Of a stretch of DNA of 47,837 nt, positions 8,949-22,200 are shown piece after piece; the first letter of the stretch is position 1; each line of letters starts with the position of its first letter. The notes beneath the pieces are model-generated. The model was not told the DNA's origin and searched no databases. It worked only from the letters and a program-made list of their open reading frames with translations. A program made the position numbers and the translations under genes. Source of the DNA: Candidatus Omnitrophota bacterium (GTDB lineage Bacteria; Omnitrophota; Gorgyraeia; Gygaellales; Profunditerraquicolaceae); contig JAKQWZ010000004.1 of assembly GCA_029561735.1 (NCBI GenBank), positions 1 through 47,837 on the forward strand, read 5' to 3'.

Positions 8949-11384
8949 TTATTCCTCTCCATCATCAGCAATAACGTGGGCAACTGATGAAACGCGGTCC
9001 TTATCCTGTAATTTGATTAACCGCACGCCCTGAGCCGCTCTTCCGGTAGCCCGGATATCTTTAACCGCACAGCGTAAAAACATACCGCCGGCTGAAATAA
9101 CCATTAATTCATCCTGATCGCTGACTGCTTTTAAACTCACTGCCTCGCCGTTCTTATTGGTGACTTTTATATTAATAATACCTTTGCCTCCGCGCGAGGT
9201 CAGCCGATAATCTTCTATTGGTGTGCGTTTGGCAAAACCCAATTCAGTCACTGTCAGGACCGTAACTTCTTTCACAGCCAGCACCATGCCGATAACCTCA
9301 TCTTTCTTGGCCAAAGTTATCCCGCGCACGCCTCCTGCCTGCCTGCCCATATCGCGGACTTTGGTCTCCGGAAATCTAATGGCTTTGCCCTGGCGCGTGC
9401 CTAACAATAGCTCCTGTTTGCCGTCAGTCATCTGCACTGCCATCAGCTCGTCGCCCTTATCCAGAGATATTCCAATAATGCCGCCTTTGCGCGGGTTACC
9501 ATAGGCATCCAGTTTAGTTTTTTTGATCTGGCCCAGCTTGGTGACCATGACCAAATACTTATCAGCAGAAAATTCTTTAACCGGAATAGTAGAGCTGACT
9601 TTTGAGCCCGGCTCCATCTGCAATAAGTTTACTATAGCCTTGCCTTTGGAAATACGGCTGGCCTGCGGAATCTCATAGACCTTAAGCCAATGAACCTGGC
9701 CCTTGTCAGTGAACACTAGCAGATAATCTTTGGTAGATGCCACAAATAAATGCTCAATAAAATCTTCGTCTTTTACTTCTGCCCCACTTGCGCCTCTGCC
9801 TCCGCGCTTTTGTTTGCGATAAGCGCTGACCGGCAAACGTTTTATATACCCGCCGTGACTGATGGTTACTACCACGTCTTCTTCGGCGATCAAATCCTCA
9901 ACCTCAAGCTCTTCTGCTTCTCCGACGATAGCGGTCCTGCGCTCATCACCGTGTTTTTCTTTTAAGGCTACCAGCTCTTCCTTAATAATAGCTTCTATTT
10001 TTTTCTCTGAAGCCAAAATCGAGCGGCAGATTTCTATTTTCTTTAAAAGTTCTGCGTATTCTGCGTCAATTTTATCCCGCTCCAGCGCAGTCAAGCGCTG
10101 CAGCTGCATTTCCAGTATTGCCTGGGCCTGAATCTCGGAAAGCTCAAATTCTTTGATTAGCTTTACTTTCGCATCTTCCGTATTTTTGGAAGTTTTTATA
10201 GTTTTAATGATCCGGTCAATAAATTTAAGCGCGATTTTATAACCTTCAAGTATATGGGCTCTTTTTAAAGCCTTATCCAACTCAAACTGGGTGCGCCTTC
10301 TAATAATGACTTTGCGGTGAGCCACATAATATTCCAAGACCTGGCGCAGATTCAAAACCCGCGGCCTGTTTTCTACAAGCGCCAACATAATAATGCCAAA
10401 GGTAGTTTCTAATTGCGTATGCTTAAAAAGCTGATTCAGAATAATCTGGCTTTCTACGTCACGCTTCAGCTCAATAACAATGCGCATTCCGTCTTTATCC
10501 GATTCATCGCGGATGTCTGAGATACCTTCTATTTTTTTATCATCAACTAAACCCGCGGCTGCCTCGATTAAAGACGATTTTTGCACCTGATAAGGGATCT
10601 CGGTAATTACGATCATGTCTTTACCGTTTTTCTGATGTTCCACAGTTGCCTTAGCGCGCACCACCAGCTTCCCCCTGCCGGTAGTGTAAGCGTCTTTGAT
10701 GCCGCCCTTACCGCAGATCAAGCCTCCGGTAGGAAAATCCGGGCCCTTGATATGCTTCATTAATTCTTTTATGTCAGCGCCGGGGTTGTCCAGCAGATAA
10801 ATGACGGCGTCAGCAACTTCGTTTAAGTTATGCGGCGGAATATTTGTGGCCATGCCAACTGCAATGCCGCTGGAACCGTTAACTAATAAATTCGGCAATG
10901 CCGCCGGCAATAAAAGCGGCTCTTTTAAAGAAGAATCAAAGTTGGGCCCGAAATTTACCGTGTCTTTGTCAATGTCCCCGAGTATTTCATCGGCAATGGA
11001 GGCCAGGCGCGCCTCAGTATAACGCATTGCCGCCGCAGAATCTCCATCAACAGAGCCGAAGTTCCCCTGGCCCTCAACCAAAGGATAACGCAGAGAAAAA
11101 TCCTGGGCCATACGTACTAAAGTGTCATAAACCGCCACATCTCCGTGCGGATGGTATTTACCTAAAACTTCACCGACGATACGCGCGCATTTTTTGTAAG
11201 GCTTGGAATGCTCCAGCCCCAACTCAGACATAGCAAATAAAATCCTGCGATGCACCGGCTTTAACCCATCGCGCACGTCCGGCAGAGCGCGGCCGACAAT
11301 AACGCTCATAGCGTAATTTAAATAAGAATCTTTTACTTCTTCTTCAATATAAACCGGGACTATTTTTTCGTTTCGAGTATACAT
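8949..11384 (-). CDS. gyrA: DNA gyrase subunit A
   Basis: [43 protein letters not shown], GyrA C-terminal beta-propeller repeats. Confidence 0.97.
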   Translation of the reverse strand: MYTRNEKIVPVYIEEEVKDSYLNYAMSVIVGRALPDVRDGLKPVHRRILFAMSELGLEHSKPYKKCARIVGEVLGKYHPHGDVAVYDTLVRMAQDFSLRYPLVEGQGNFGSVDGDSAAAMRYTEARLASIADEILGDIDKDTVNFGPNFDSSLKEPLLLPAALPNLLVNGSSGIAVGMATNIPPHNLNEVADAVIYLLDNPGADIKELMKHIKGPDFPTGGLICGKGGIKDAYTTGRGKLVVRAKATVEHQKNGKDMIVITEIPYQVQKSSLIEAAAGLVDDKKIEGISDIRDESDKDGMRIVIELKRDVESQIILNQLFKHTQLETTFGIIMLALVENRPRVLNLRQVLEYYVAHRKVIIRRRTQFELDKALKRAHILEGYKIALKFIDRIIKTIKTSKNTEDAKVKLIKEFELSEIQAQAILEMQLQRLTALERDKIDAEYAELLKKIEICRSILASEKKIEAIIKEELVALKEKHGDERRTAIVGEAEELEVEDLIAEEDVVVTISHGGYIKRLPVSAYRKQKRGGRGASGAEVKDEDFIEHLFVASTKDYLLVFTDKGQVHWLKVYEIPQASRISKGKAIVNLLQMEPGSKVSSTIPVKEFSADKYLVMVTKLGQIKKTKLDAYGNPRKGGIIGISLDKGDELMAVQMTDGKQELLLGTRQGKAIRFPETKVRDMGRQAGGVRGITLAKKDEVIGMVLAVKEVTVLTVTELGFAKRTPIEDYRLTSRGGKGIINIKVTNKNGEAVSLKAVSDQDELMVISAGGMFLRCAVKDIRATGRAAQGVRLIKLQDKDRVSSVAHVIADDGEE

Positions 11385-11386
11385 GA

Positions 11387-14142
<2,756 letters not shown>

Positions 14143-14146
14143 AAAT

Positions 14147-15238
14147 TCAGCTCAAACGCATGGGTAATACCACGTAAGTATAATTACTGGCGCGCACCAC
14201 TGCCGGTTTTTCGCTGTCAGTCACCTCTAGCTCTGCCTGGGGCGTATTAAGGTTTTTTAAGACATCCAGCAGGTAAACCGGGTTAAAGCCGATCATCATT
14301 TCTTTGCCGCGGTATTGCACTTGCAACTCTTCTCTTGACTCGCCTATGTCCGGCGTGGACTTGGATACCACTAATTTATCTTTAAAGAACTCCAATTTTA
14401 CCGCCTGATAATCCGGCGTGGACAAAAGCGCGGCCCGGCGCACTGAAAGTAAAAACTTTTCTCTTTCCACACTCATCTTGCTATCGGAGGCCGGCGGAAT
14501 AACCTGCGCATAATCCGGAAATTCGCCTTCAATTAGGCGGGAAATCACAATTACTCCCCCCAAATCAAATAAAACCTGGTTATTGCCTAAAACCATTGAC
14601 ACATCCCCATCTTCTTTCAAGTTACGATTCAACTCTTGAATTGTTTTAAAAGGGATAATAATCCTCACATCTTTGTCTGTTTCTTTGGCCAGCACGCCTT
14701 CTGCCACAGCCAGCCTTTTCCCGTCTGTTGCCACTAATGTGAGTTTGTTTTTATGGATCTTAAACAAAATCCCGTTTAAAATATAGCGGGTTTCATCAAA
14801 CGACACTGCAAAAGAAGTTAAAGATAATATATGTTTCAATCCTGCCTGGCTGATCTTTATCACCTCTTTATCTTTAAATTCCGGTAGTTTAGGGAATTCA
14901 TCGGCAGGTAAGCCTAAAATCTTAAATTGACAAGAACCTGTGTCTATAGTCACTTGGTTGTTTTTTTTAATATTAACCAATACATCATCGCTGGGTAATT
15001 CTTTAATAATATCCCCAAATCTCTTAGCAGGAACAGTTACCATACCTTGTTCAAGTATATTCACAGGAATTAAACAACTTATACCGATATCAAGGTCAGT
15101 AGCGGTTAAACGTAAACTTCCTCCTTGGGTTTCCAATAAAATATTGGAAAGTATTGGCAACACAGATTTTGCAGTAATGACGCTTTGAACTTTTTGGATT
15201 GCAGTTAAAAGATTTTCCTTACTTGTCCTAAATTTCAT
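14147..15238 (-). CDS. dnaN: DNA polymerase III subunit beta (sliding clamp)
   Basis: MKFRTSKENLLTAIQKVQSVITAKSVLPILSNILLE; C-terminal YVVLPMRLS. Confidence 0.97.
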   Translation of the reverse strand: MKFRTSKENLLTAIQKVQSVITAKSVLPILSNILLETQGGSLRLTATDLDIGISCLIPVNILEQGMVTVPAKRFGDIIKELPSDDVLVNIKKNNQVTIDTGSCQFKILGLPADEFPKLPEFKDKEVIKISQAGLKHILSLTSFAVSFDETRYILNGILFKIHKNKLTLVATDGKRLAVAEGVLAKETDKDVRIIIPFKTIQELNRNLKEDGDVSMVLGNNQVLFDLGGVIVISRLIEGEFPDYAQVIPPASDSKMSVEREKFLLSVRRAALLSTPDYQAVKLEFFKDKLVVSKSTPDIGESREELQVQYRGKEMMIGFNPVYLLDVLKNLNTPQAELEVTDSEKPAVVRASNYTYVVLPMRLS

Positions 15239-15376
15239 TGCCTACTCCTTTTATTATTATTTATTAATAATTAATATATAGTCTTAATAGTAATACCAAT
15301 ACTATCTGTTTATAACTGGTTATCCTTTATCATATCATAAGTTGCAAAAAAATAAACCGGGTGATAACCTGTGGAT

Positions 15377-16699
15377 CTATTGTTTGATTACACTTATAAT
15401 TCTTTCCACCCGGGATTTTAAAAGCTCTTTAGTATGAATTTCCGCCTTTATTTTATTGTAAGAATGCAATACTGTGGTATGGTCTTTACCCCCGAAGTAT
15501 TCCCCGATTTCAGGCAGCGACAAATCAGTGAATTCCCGGCTTAGGTACATAGCCACCTGCCGCGGCAGGACAATGTTTTTATTTCTCCTTTTTGTTTTTA
15601 AATCATGCAAAGTGGTGCCAAACTCTTCCACAACACAACGTTGTATAAAATCAACTGTAATGAGTTTTTTGGGTTCTTTTAAAAGGTCTTTCAGCACTTC
15701 TTTGGTTAGGTCTAATGTAATCGGCTCTTCTTCTAACAAGGAATAAGCTATTGTGCGGATAAGCGCCCCCTCCAACTCACGGATATTAGTTTTTATTAAT
15801 TGCGCGATAAAGAAAATCACATCTTCAGGCACTGACACCGGCTCCCGCTCTATTTTTTTCTTTAATATCGCTATCCGGGTTTCCAAGTCCGGGGCCTGGA
15901 TATCAGTGCTTAGTCCCCAACTGAAACGGGAAACCAGCCTGTCTTGCAGATTAGATATTTCTTTGGGTGGCCGGTCAGATGAAATAATTATTTGCTTATG
16001 CGCGTCATAAAGCGCGTTAAAAGTATGAAAAAACTCTTCCTGTGTGGATTCTTTACCGGCAATAAACTGTATATCATCAATAACCAAAACATCCACATTC
16101 CGGTATTTTAATCTAAACGCAGGAGTTGAATGATGTTGTATGGCGTCAATAAGCTCATTAGTAAAGCGCTCGCTGGTAGTATAACTGATCTTGGCTGCCG
16201 GGTTGTTGGTTTTTATATGGTGGCAGATTGCCTGCATCAGGTGTGTTTTGCCCAGCCCCACCCCGCCGTAAATAAATAAAGGATTATAAGTTTTTGCAGG
16301 GGATTCCGCAACTGCTTTTGAATAAGCCAAGGCAATATGATTGGAAGAGCCCTCAACAAAATTATCAAAGGTGAAACGCAGGTTTAGCCCGGAACTATCC
16401 TGGCTGTTTTGCAGCCGCAGCCCGGTTTTGACAGGCTGGCAATGTTGCGGGGAAGCGGTCTTTGTTTCCAGCGTAAAGGTAAACCCTTTATCGCTTACTG
16501 CCTGCAGTTCCTGACGGATAATATCGCTATAGTTTTTCTCCACCCACTCTTTAAAGAAGGTGTCCGGGGCTTCAAGGCACAATTGCCCCTCTCCTGTTTT
16601 GCCGGGTTTAAGCGGGAGGATCCAGGTTTCAAAAACTGTATTGCCAAGCCGCTGTTTAAGGCGCTCTTGGGCGTTATCCCAAATCTTTAGGAAATCCAT
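15377..16699 (-). CDS. dnaA: Chromosomal replication initiator protein DnaA
   Basis: [20 protein letters not shown] Walker [11 protein letters not shown] Walker B, domain [16 protein letters not shown]. Confidence 0.98.
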   Translation of the reverse strand: MDFLKIWDNAQERLKQRLGNTVFETWILPLKPGKTGEGQLCLEAPDTFFKEWVEKNYSDIIRQELQAVSDKGFTFTLETKTASPQHCQPVKTGLRLQNSQDSSGLNLRFTFDNFVEGSSNHIALAYSKAVAESPAKTYNPLFIYGGVGLGKTHLMQAICHHIKTNNPAAKISYTTSERFTNELIDAIQHHSTPAFRLKYRNVDVLVIDDIQFIAGKESTQEEFFHTFNALYDAHKQIIISSDRPPKEISNLQDRLVSRFSWGLSTDIQAPDLETRIAILKKKIEREPVSVPEDVIFFIAQLIKTNIRELEGALIRTIAYSLLEEEPITLDLTKEVLKDLLKEPKKLITVDFIQRCVVEEFGTTLHDLKTKRRNKNIVLPRQVAMYLSREFTDLSLPEIGEYFGGKDHTTVLHSYNKIKAEIHTKELLKSRVERIISVIKQ

Positions 16700-16735
16700 A
16701 GTTAAGGCGCATCTGATAAAAAGACCCTTTTTATG

Positions 16736-16777
16736 CTATACACAGTTTATACACAGCTTGGATAAATCTGTGGAAAA
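16736..16777. promoter_or_regulatory. DnaA-box cluster (candidate part of oriC)
   Basis: CTATACACA 16736-16744 (one mismatch to TTATNCACA), TTATACACA 16747-16755 (match), TGTGGAAAA 16769-16777 (reverse TTTTCCACA). Confidence 0.7.
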
Positions 16778-16778
16778 T

Positions 16779-16806
16779 ATTATAGCAGAGAAACATAGCC
16801 TTGCAA
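16779..16806 (-). promoter_or_regulatory. Sigma70-like promoter of dnaA
   Basis: Minus strand TTGCAA (-35) - 16 nt - TATAAT (-10). Confidence 0.65.
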
Positions 16807-16929
16807 GCAAAATAGTTTAACGCCAACCATTATACGATATTAATCCTGCGCGTCAACTAAAATCACAAGATATCTTTTAGGTTCGGGGCAAATTCTTATC
16901 TGCCGTTCAATACCAAACACTTATTTATC

Positions 16930-16958
16930 TTGACCGGCGCAACTTTATATGTTACAAT
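16930..16958 (+). promoter_or_regulatory. Sigma70-like promoter of the rpmH-yidD-yidC operon
   Basis: TTGACC - 17 nt - TACAAT about 80 nt upstream of rpmH. Confidence 0.7.
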
Positions 16959-17036
16959 CCCAAAAATCAAATAAGATTATAACGGCGCAGCTGCGCCCGG
17001 GATAATCCATAAAATTTTGCAACAAGGAGCTGAAAA

Positions 17037-17174
17037 ATGAAGTTTAACCTTAAAACACCGACGAAGATTGTCAAAAAACGCAGGCAAGGATTTTTAGTGC
17101 GTATGCGCACCAAGCACGGCAGAAGCACTTTATCCCGCCGCCGCGCAAAGGGCAGGCATAAAATAGCCATTTAA
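17037..17174 (+). CDS. rpmH: 50S ribosomal protein L34
   Basis: Manual translation MKFNLKTPTKIVKKRRQGFLVRMRTKHGRSTLSRRRAKGRHKIAI* (below the track's size cutoff); SD-like aaggag upstream. Confidence 0.95.
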   Translation: MKFNLKTPTKIVKKRRQGFLVRMRTKHGRSTLSRRRAKGRHKIAI

Positions 17175-17389
17175 TGTTAACCAAAATAATTTTAGGCCTG
17201 ATTTGTTTGTACCGCAGGTGTATACGGCCTTATTTACCAACCAGTTGTATCTATAACCCGACATGTTCGGAATATGCCAGGCAGGCCATTACTAAATACG
17301 GGTGGCTTAAAGGCATTTTAATGGCAGCGGCAAGGCTTGGCAGATGCCATCCTTTTTCAGGCAGATGCGGTTTTGACCCTGTAAAATAA
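17174..17389 (+). CDS. yidD: Membrane protein insertion efficiency factor YidD
   Basis: LYRRCIRPYLPTSCIYNPTCSEYARQAITKYG and CHPFSGRCGFDPV; overlaps the rpmH stop (TAATG). Confidence 0.95.
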   Translation: MLTKIILGLICLYRRCIRPYLPTSCIYNPTCSEYARQAITKYGWLKGILMAAARLGRCHPFSGRCGFDPVK

Positions 17390-17391
17390 CT

Positions 17392-18915
17392 ATGGAAAAA
17401 AGAACAATTTTAGCAATTGCATTGTCAATGGCAGTATTATTGGGATGGTCACTGTTAGTCCCTAAGCAACAACCTATTGTTAATAAAGAGGTTATAACAT
17501 CAAGCCCGCCTGCGGATCAGGCTCTGCCCAAGTTGATAAGCCCCCAGCAAGCTGAAACACCTGCCAAGCCAATTAAGCCAGAATCAATTATTAAATTCAG
17601 GACTCCGGAGTTTGAGATAAGCTTTCTTGAATCCCGAGCAGCAATCAAGGAGGTTGTGTTCCATAAATTCCAGTCAGATGTTTTTGTGCTTGGCCATGGC
17701 TTTGAATTGGCTGATGAAAGCCTCAATTTTAGAAAAGAAAGCCAAAGCCCGGACCAGATAACTTTTGTGCATGCAGATAAAGATAAGGTAATTACTAAGA
17801 AGTTTGACTTTTCTAAGTCTAAATATACCATAGGTTTACAAGTTAATGTCCTTAATCGCTCCAGCGCAGATTTAAAAATATCATTGCCTCTCTTGGTGGG
17901 CACGCTGGATTTTAGTTTGGATCCTAAAAATAGCACTTATCAAGATCTTGCCGCAGCCACAACTGAAAAGATATTCCATCCAAATTCCAAAAAGAATAAT
18001 ACTTTTAGCAATTTAAAATTTATCAGTATCCGAGACCGCTATTTTTGTTTTATTGTCCAGCCGGAAAAAGGTGAATATACAGGCTTTGAAAAAGTCTTAA
18101 CAAAGCAAGAAACCCAAGTTAGCTTAGAAGGCAAGGAAGTCACATTAAAACCTAATGCCCAGATTGGACATTTCTATGCTTCATATCTAGGTCCGCAGGT
18201 ATTTAAGGAGATTAAAAGCATAAATCCAGATTGGACAGCTGTGATGTATTTTGGAACCTTTGATTTTATTGCTCAATTGCTATTGCAGTTTTTAGAGTTT
18301 TTGCATAGCATGGTGCATAATTGGGGATTAGCTATAGTTTTGTTAAGCTTATCAATTTATCTGGTATTATTTCCGCTTTCTATAAAGCAAATGCGCTCTA
18401 TGAAAGAGATGCAGGCCTTACAGCCGCGTATAGAAGCGTTACGCAAGGAACATAAGGATAATCCGCAAAAACTAAACAAAGAGATCATGCAGCTATATAA
18501 AGAGCACAAGGTGAATCCGCTTGGCGGATGCTTACCAATGCTTTTGCAAATACCTGTGTTTTTTGCTCTTTATCAAGCCTTAATCCGTTCTGTTGCTTTA
18601 AAAGGAGCTAACTTCTTATGGATTAAGGACTTATCTGAGCCAGACCGGTTATTTGTCCTGCCTAATAGTTTGCCTCTAATCGGTAAAGATATTAATATAT
18701 TGCCCCTATTAATGATGATCGGTATGTTTTTTCAACAAAAACTGACTATGAAGAGCAGCGGGCAAGCCAATGAACAACAAAAAATCATGTTGATTATTTT
18801 CCCGCTTATGTTCGGGTTTATTTTCTACAATATGCCATCTGGCTTGGTATTGTACTGGTTTATCAATAGCGTGCTTATGCTGGTACAGCAATTGCGTACT
18901 AATGCGAAATCATGA
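17392..18915 (+). CDS. yidC: Membrane protein insertase YidC
   Basis: MEKRTILAIALSMAVLLGWSLL; C-terminal 60KD_IMP domain NPLGGCLPMLLQIPVFFALYQAL. Confidence 0.96.
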   Translation: MEKRTILAIALSMAVLLGWSLLVPKQQPIVNKEVITSSPPADQALPKLISPQQAETPAKPIKPESIIKFRTPEFEISFLESRAAIKEVVFHKFQSDVFVLGHGFELADESLNFRKESQSPDQITFVHADKDKVITKKFDFSKSKYTIGLQVNVLNRSSADLKISLPLLVGTLDFSLDPKNSTYQDLAAATTEKIFHPNSKKNNTFSNLKFISIRDRYFCFIVQPEKGEYTGFEKVLTKQETQVSLEGKEVTLKPNAQIGHFYASYLGPQVFKEIKSINPDWTAVMYFGTFDFIAQLLLQFLEFLHSMVHNWGLAIVLLSLSIYLVLFPLSIKQMRSMKEMQALQPRIEALRKEHKDNPQKLNKEIMQLYKEHKVNPLGGCLPMLLQIPVFFALYQALIRSVALKGANFLWIKDLSEPDRLFVLPNSLPLIGKDINILPLLMMIGMFFQQKLTMKSSGQANEQQKIMLIIFPLMFGFIFYNMPSGLVLYWFINSVLMLVQQLRTNAKS

Positions 18916-19106
18916 AACAAAATATAGTGAAAATAGAAGTGGAAGGAAGCACTGTTGAGGAAGCAATAAAAAAGGCTTTGGCTCAGTTAAAAGTGCCGCG
19001 AGACAAGGTGCAGATCAAAGTAATATCTGAAGAAGAAAAGGGGTTGTTTGGTATGCCTGGAGCGCGGCCGGCAAAAGTGCGGGTTAGCCTTAAAGAAACT
19101 GCTTGA
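18912..19106 (+). CDS. Stand-alone Jag N-terminal domain protein
   Basis: MKQNIVKIEVEGSTVEEAIKKALAQLKVPRDKVQIKVISEEEKGLFGMPGARPAKVRVSL resembles Jag_N; no KH or R3H region. Confidence 0.8.
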   Translation: MKQNIVKIEVEGSTVEEAIKKALAQLKVPRDKVQIKVISEEEKGLFGMPGARPAKVRVSLKETA

Positions 19107-19197
19107 CAATAACAGCAATTTTTAGATAATAGAAGCAGGGAAGCATAGTTAGTAAAGGGTGTTTCTTAAGGAACTATGTGTAACTATAAGGTTTGCA

Positions 19198-19986
19198 ATG
19201 GGTAAAACCATAACTATTTGTAATCAAAAAGGCGGCACAGGTAAAACCACCACTGCAATTAATTTATCCGTAGCCTTGGCTTTAGCCGACAAAAGCATTC
19301 TTTTAATAGATTTAGATCCCCAAGCAAATACTACCAGCGGATTAGGCATAAACAAACACAATATAAAAACCAGTACTTACCATGCTCTTTTAGAAGAAGC
19401 AGAAATTAAGGATATTCTGCAATCTACTTCAATAAATAAACTGATGGTTGCCCCGTCAAATTTAGACCTTACCGGTGCTGAGGTGGAGTTAGTAGGAGCG
19501 CTTGGCCGTGAGCATCGCTTGAAAAGGGCATTATCCAAAATACGCGATGATTTTGATTTTGTGATTATTGATTCGCCTCCGTCGCTGGGCTTGTTGACTA
19601 TTAATGGATTATGCGCTGCTGATTCAGTATTAATACCTGTGCAGTGCGAGTATTATGCTTTGGAAGGATTAACGCAACTCCTTAATACTATTAGACTTGT
19701 GAAAGATAATTTAAACGCCGGGTTGGAAGTGGAAGGGGTTTTGTTAACTATGGCAGATTTCCGGACTAACCTGACAAAGGAAGTAATTCAAGAAGTCAGG
19801 CAGAATTTCGCTAAAGTCTATCAAACAGTTATACCGCGTAATATCCGCCTGACTGAAGCGCCGAGCTTTGGCCAGCCGATTGCAGTATACGATAAAGATT
19901 CTATTGGTTCGCAAAAATATTCAGAGTTGGCGCAGGAAATTTTAGGCCAGCCACTAAAAGCCGCAATAACACCCGGGGGACACTAA
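19198..19986 (+). CDS. parA: Chromosome partitioning ATPase ParA/Soj
   Basis: MGKTITICNQKGGTGKTTTAINLSVALA; start moved to ATG 19198 from the track's 19159. Confidence 0.95.
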   Translation: MGKTITICNQKGGTGKTTTAINLSVALALADKSILLIDLDPQANTTSGLGINKHNIKTSTYHALLEEAEIKDILQSTSINKLMVAPSNLDLTGAEVELVGALGREHRLKRALSKIRDDFDFVIIDSPPSLGLLTINGLCAADSVLIPVQCEYYALEGLTQLLNTIRLVKDNLNAGLEVEGVLLTMADFRTNLTKEVIQEVRQNFAKVYQTVIPRNIRLTEAPSFGQPIAVYDKDSIGSQKYSELAQEILGQPLKAAITPGGH

Positions 19987-19988
19987 AA

Positions 19989-20855
19989 ATGGAAAGACGG
20001 GCATTGGGAAAAGGAATAGGAGCATTAATTTCTGAAAGGCCGCAGGCTCAAACAGAGAAACACGAAAAGGTCCTTTATGCAAAAATTGCGCAGGTCAAAC
20101 CCAGCCCATTTCAGCCCCGGGAAGATTTTAATCCGCAGGATTTAGAAGACCTTACTCAATCTATAAAAGAAAAAGGGATTATTCAACCTGTATTGGTGCG
20201 GCGAAAAGGGGATTTTTTTGAATTGATCGCCGGGGAAAGGAGGTTTCGTGCTGCCCAGGCTTTGGATTTGCAAGAGATTCCCGTCATTGTAAAAGATGTA
20301 GATGACCGGGATTCTTTGGAAATTGCCTTGATTGAAAATATTCAGAGGCAGAATTTGAATTGTATTGAAGAGGCGCGGGCATATCAATTTCTAATTGAAA
20401 AGTTTTCTTTGACTCAAGAAAGGCTTGCAGAGGTATTGGGCAAGGCCAGGGTCACAGTTACTAACATATTGCGGTTATTGAGGTTACCGCAAGAAATTCA
20501 GGATGAGATTAAAAGAGGCAGGATTACATTTGCGCATGGCCGGGCGCTTCTAGAGCTGGAAGATGTAAATTTGCAACGGCGGCTGGCTCAAACTGTTATT
20601 AGTCGAGGCCTTTCGGTCCCCGAGCTGGAAAATTTAATAAAATCGCACCGCCCCAGAGTTGCCAGAAAAAAACATGCCGGCCAGAGCGAATCCGATGTGC
20701 ATATGGCTGTGGTTGAGGAAGAGCTGCGGCACCTGCTGGCAACCAAAGTCCGGATAAACAAAAAGCAAAAACGCGGCACCATACATATTGAATTTTATTC
20801 CAAAGAAGATCTGGACAGGATTATTAATATTCTGAAAGGAGCCAAGAGACAGTGA
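19989..20855 (+). CDS. parB: Chromosome partitioning protein ParB
   Basis: RALGKGIGALI, PRxxF-type box (NPFQPREDF-like SPFQPREDF), GERRFRAAQ, helix-turn-helix. Confidence 0.96.
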   Translation: MERRALGKGIGALISERPQAQTEKHEKVLYAKIAQVKPSPFQPREDFNPQDLEDLTQSIKEKGIIQPVLVRRKGDFFELIAGERRFRAAQALDLQEIPVIVKDVDDRDSLEIALIENIQRQNLNCIEEARAYQFLIEKFSLTQERLAEVLGKARVTVTNILRLLRLPQEIQDEIKRGRITFAHGRALLELEDVNLQRRLAQTVISRGLSVPELENLIKSHRPRVARKKHAGQSESDVHMAVVEEELRHLLATKVRINKKQKRGTIHIEFYSKEDLDRIINILKGAKRQ

Positions 20856-21364
20856 ACTCAAATAATCAGGCAGTACTTATATTGATCAAACCCGACGGAT
20901 TAAAAAAATCTTTGACCGGGAATATTCTTACCCGGCTGTCAGAGACCAAGCTGGAAATCGTGGCGGCGAAAATGGTCCGCGTATCCAAAGGCCTTGCCGA
21001 GGAGCATTATAAACACCTGAAGGAACAGAAATTTTTTCCGGAACTTGTCAGCTATATCCGTGGAGAGATGCATGACCGCAAAAAAGTCATGGCCCTGGTT
21101 TATCACGGGAAAGACGCGATTAAAAAATGCCGCGATTTGGCCGGCGCTACAAACCCTGAAGAAGCAGAGGCTACTTCTATACGCGGCTCATACGGCAGGA
21201 TAACCACCAGCGGGCTGTATGAGAATGTCATACATGTTTCATCAAACGAAGAAGAGGCAAAAAGGGAGATTCAGCTTTGGTTTAATCCGGATGAGATTAT
21301 TGTGGATATGTTCCCGGTTAAAGACGTTATTGAAAAAGAAAAAAAAGTAAAAGGCTGGGCATAA
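20852..21364 (+). CDS. ndk: Nucleoside diphosphate kinase (longer variant)
   Basis: ILIKPDGLKKSLTG, GATNPEEAEATSIRGSYG, ENVIHVSSNEEEAKREI with the catalytic-His context. Confidence 0.85.
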   Translation: MNSNNQAVLILIKPDGLKKSLTGNILTRLSETKLEIVAAKMVRVSKGLAEEHYKHLKEQKFFPELVSYIRGEMHDRKKVMALVYHGKDAIKKCRDLAGATNPEEAEATSIRGSYGRITTSGLYENVIHVSSNEEEAKREIQLWFNPDEIIVDMFPVKDVIEKEKKVKGWA

Positions 21365-21372
21365 AGGAAAAT

Positions 21373-22200
21373 ATGATCACAAGTATGACCGGTTACGGCG
21401 GGGCGCAAGCTGATGCTGGGGCCTTGGGTAAAATAAGCGTAGAGATGCGCAGCACAAACCATAAATCGCTGGATATCAGCATACGCCTGCCTGAAGGGTT
21501 TATGTTTTTGGAAGACAAGATAAAAAAAATTGTGGAAGCCAGGATCCGCCGGGGCAGAGTGATTTGTTTTGTTAATGTCAGCCCGTCTGAAGCGCGCACG
21601 CTCTGCGTCAACGAAGGGCTATTAGGGAATTATTTAAAGGCTGTGAAGAAAATAAGTAATAAATTCGGCCTATCCCGTGATATCAGTTTGGATACAGTCA
21701 TTAATCTGCCAGGCGTGTTGACATTTTCCGATATACAGCAGTCCAAAGACAGGCTTTCCCGTTATATACTGCCTTGCGCTAAAAGGGCAGTTGATACGCT
21801 GGTTGCTTCCCGCGGCAAAGAAGGTAAGGCCCTGGAATGTTATTTAAGCGCCTGCCTGGAAAAGATTAAAAAACATCTGGACGCAGTGATAAGAGAATTT
21901 AATGAAGCCTTGAAAAAGAAGCTTGCGTCTTTAAGCAGCGATGATGAACGTGCAGGGTTCCGGAACAATTCTGATATCAGCGAAGAATTGCACAGGCTGG
22001 AATACCATTTGGGTACGTTGCGCAAGAAACTCAAATATGCCGGGAGCGTAGGCAAAGAGATGGATTTTATTGCCCAGGAAATGCAGCGGGAGGCCAATAC
22101 TACCGGCGCCAAAACCTTTGAAGCGCAGATTTCAAGCAAGGTCGTGCATATAAAAAGCGAAATAGAGAAGATCCGCGAACAAATACAGAACATCGAGTAA
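21373..22200 (+). CDS. YicC family endoribonuclease-like protein
   Basis: MITSMTGYGGAQ, EMRSTNHKSLDISIRLPEGF, C-terminal EMQREANTTGAKT. Confidence 0.93.
   Translation: MITSMTGYGGAQADAGALGKISVEMRSTNHKSLDISIRLPEGFMFLEDKIKKIVEARIRRGRVICFVNVSPSEARTLCVNEGLLGNYLKAVKKISNKFGLSRDISLDTVINLPGVLTFSDIQQSKDRLSRYILPCAKRAVDTLVASRGKEGKALECYLSACLEKIKKHLDAVIREFNEALKKKLASLSSDDERAGFRNNSDISEELHRLEYHLGTLRKKLKYAGSVGKEMDFIAQEMQREANTTGAKTFEAQISSKVVHIKSEIEKIREQIQNIE

Noticed and set aside
16967-17170. 67-aa minus-strand ORF
   Set aside because: Antisense to rpmH, which is clearly the real gene.
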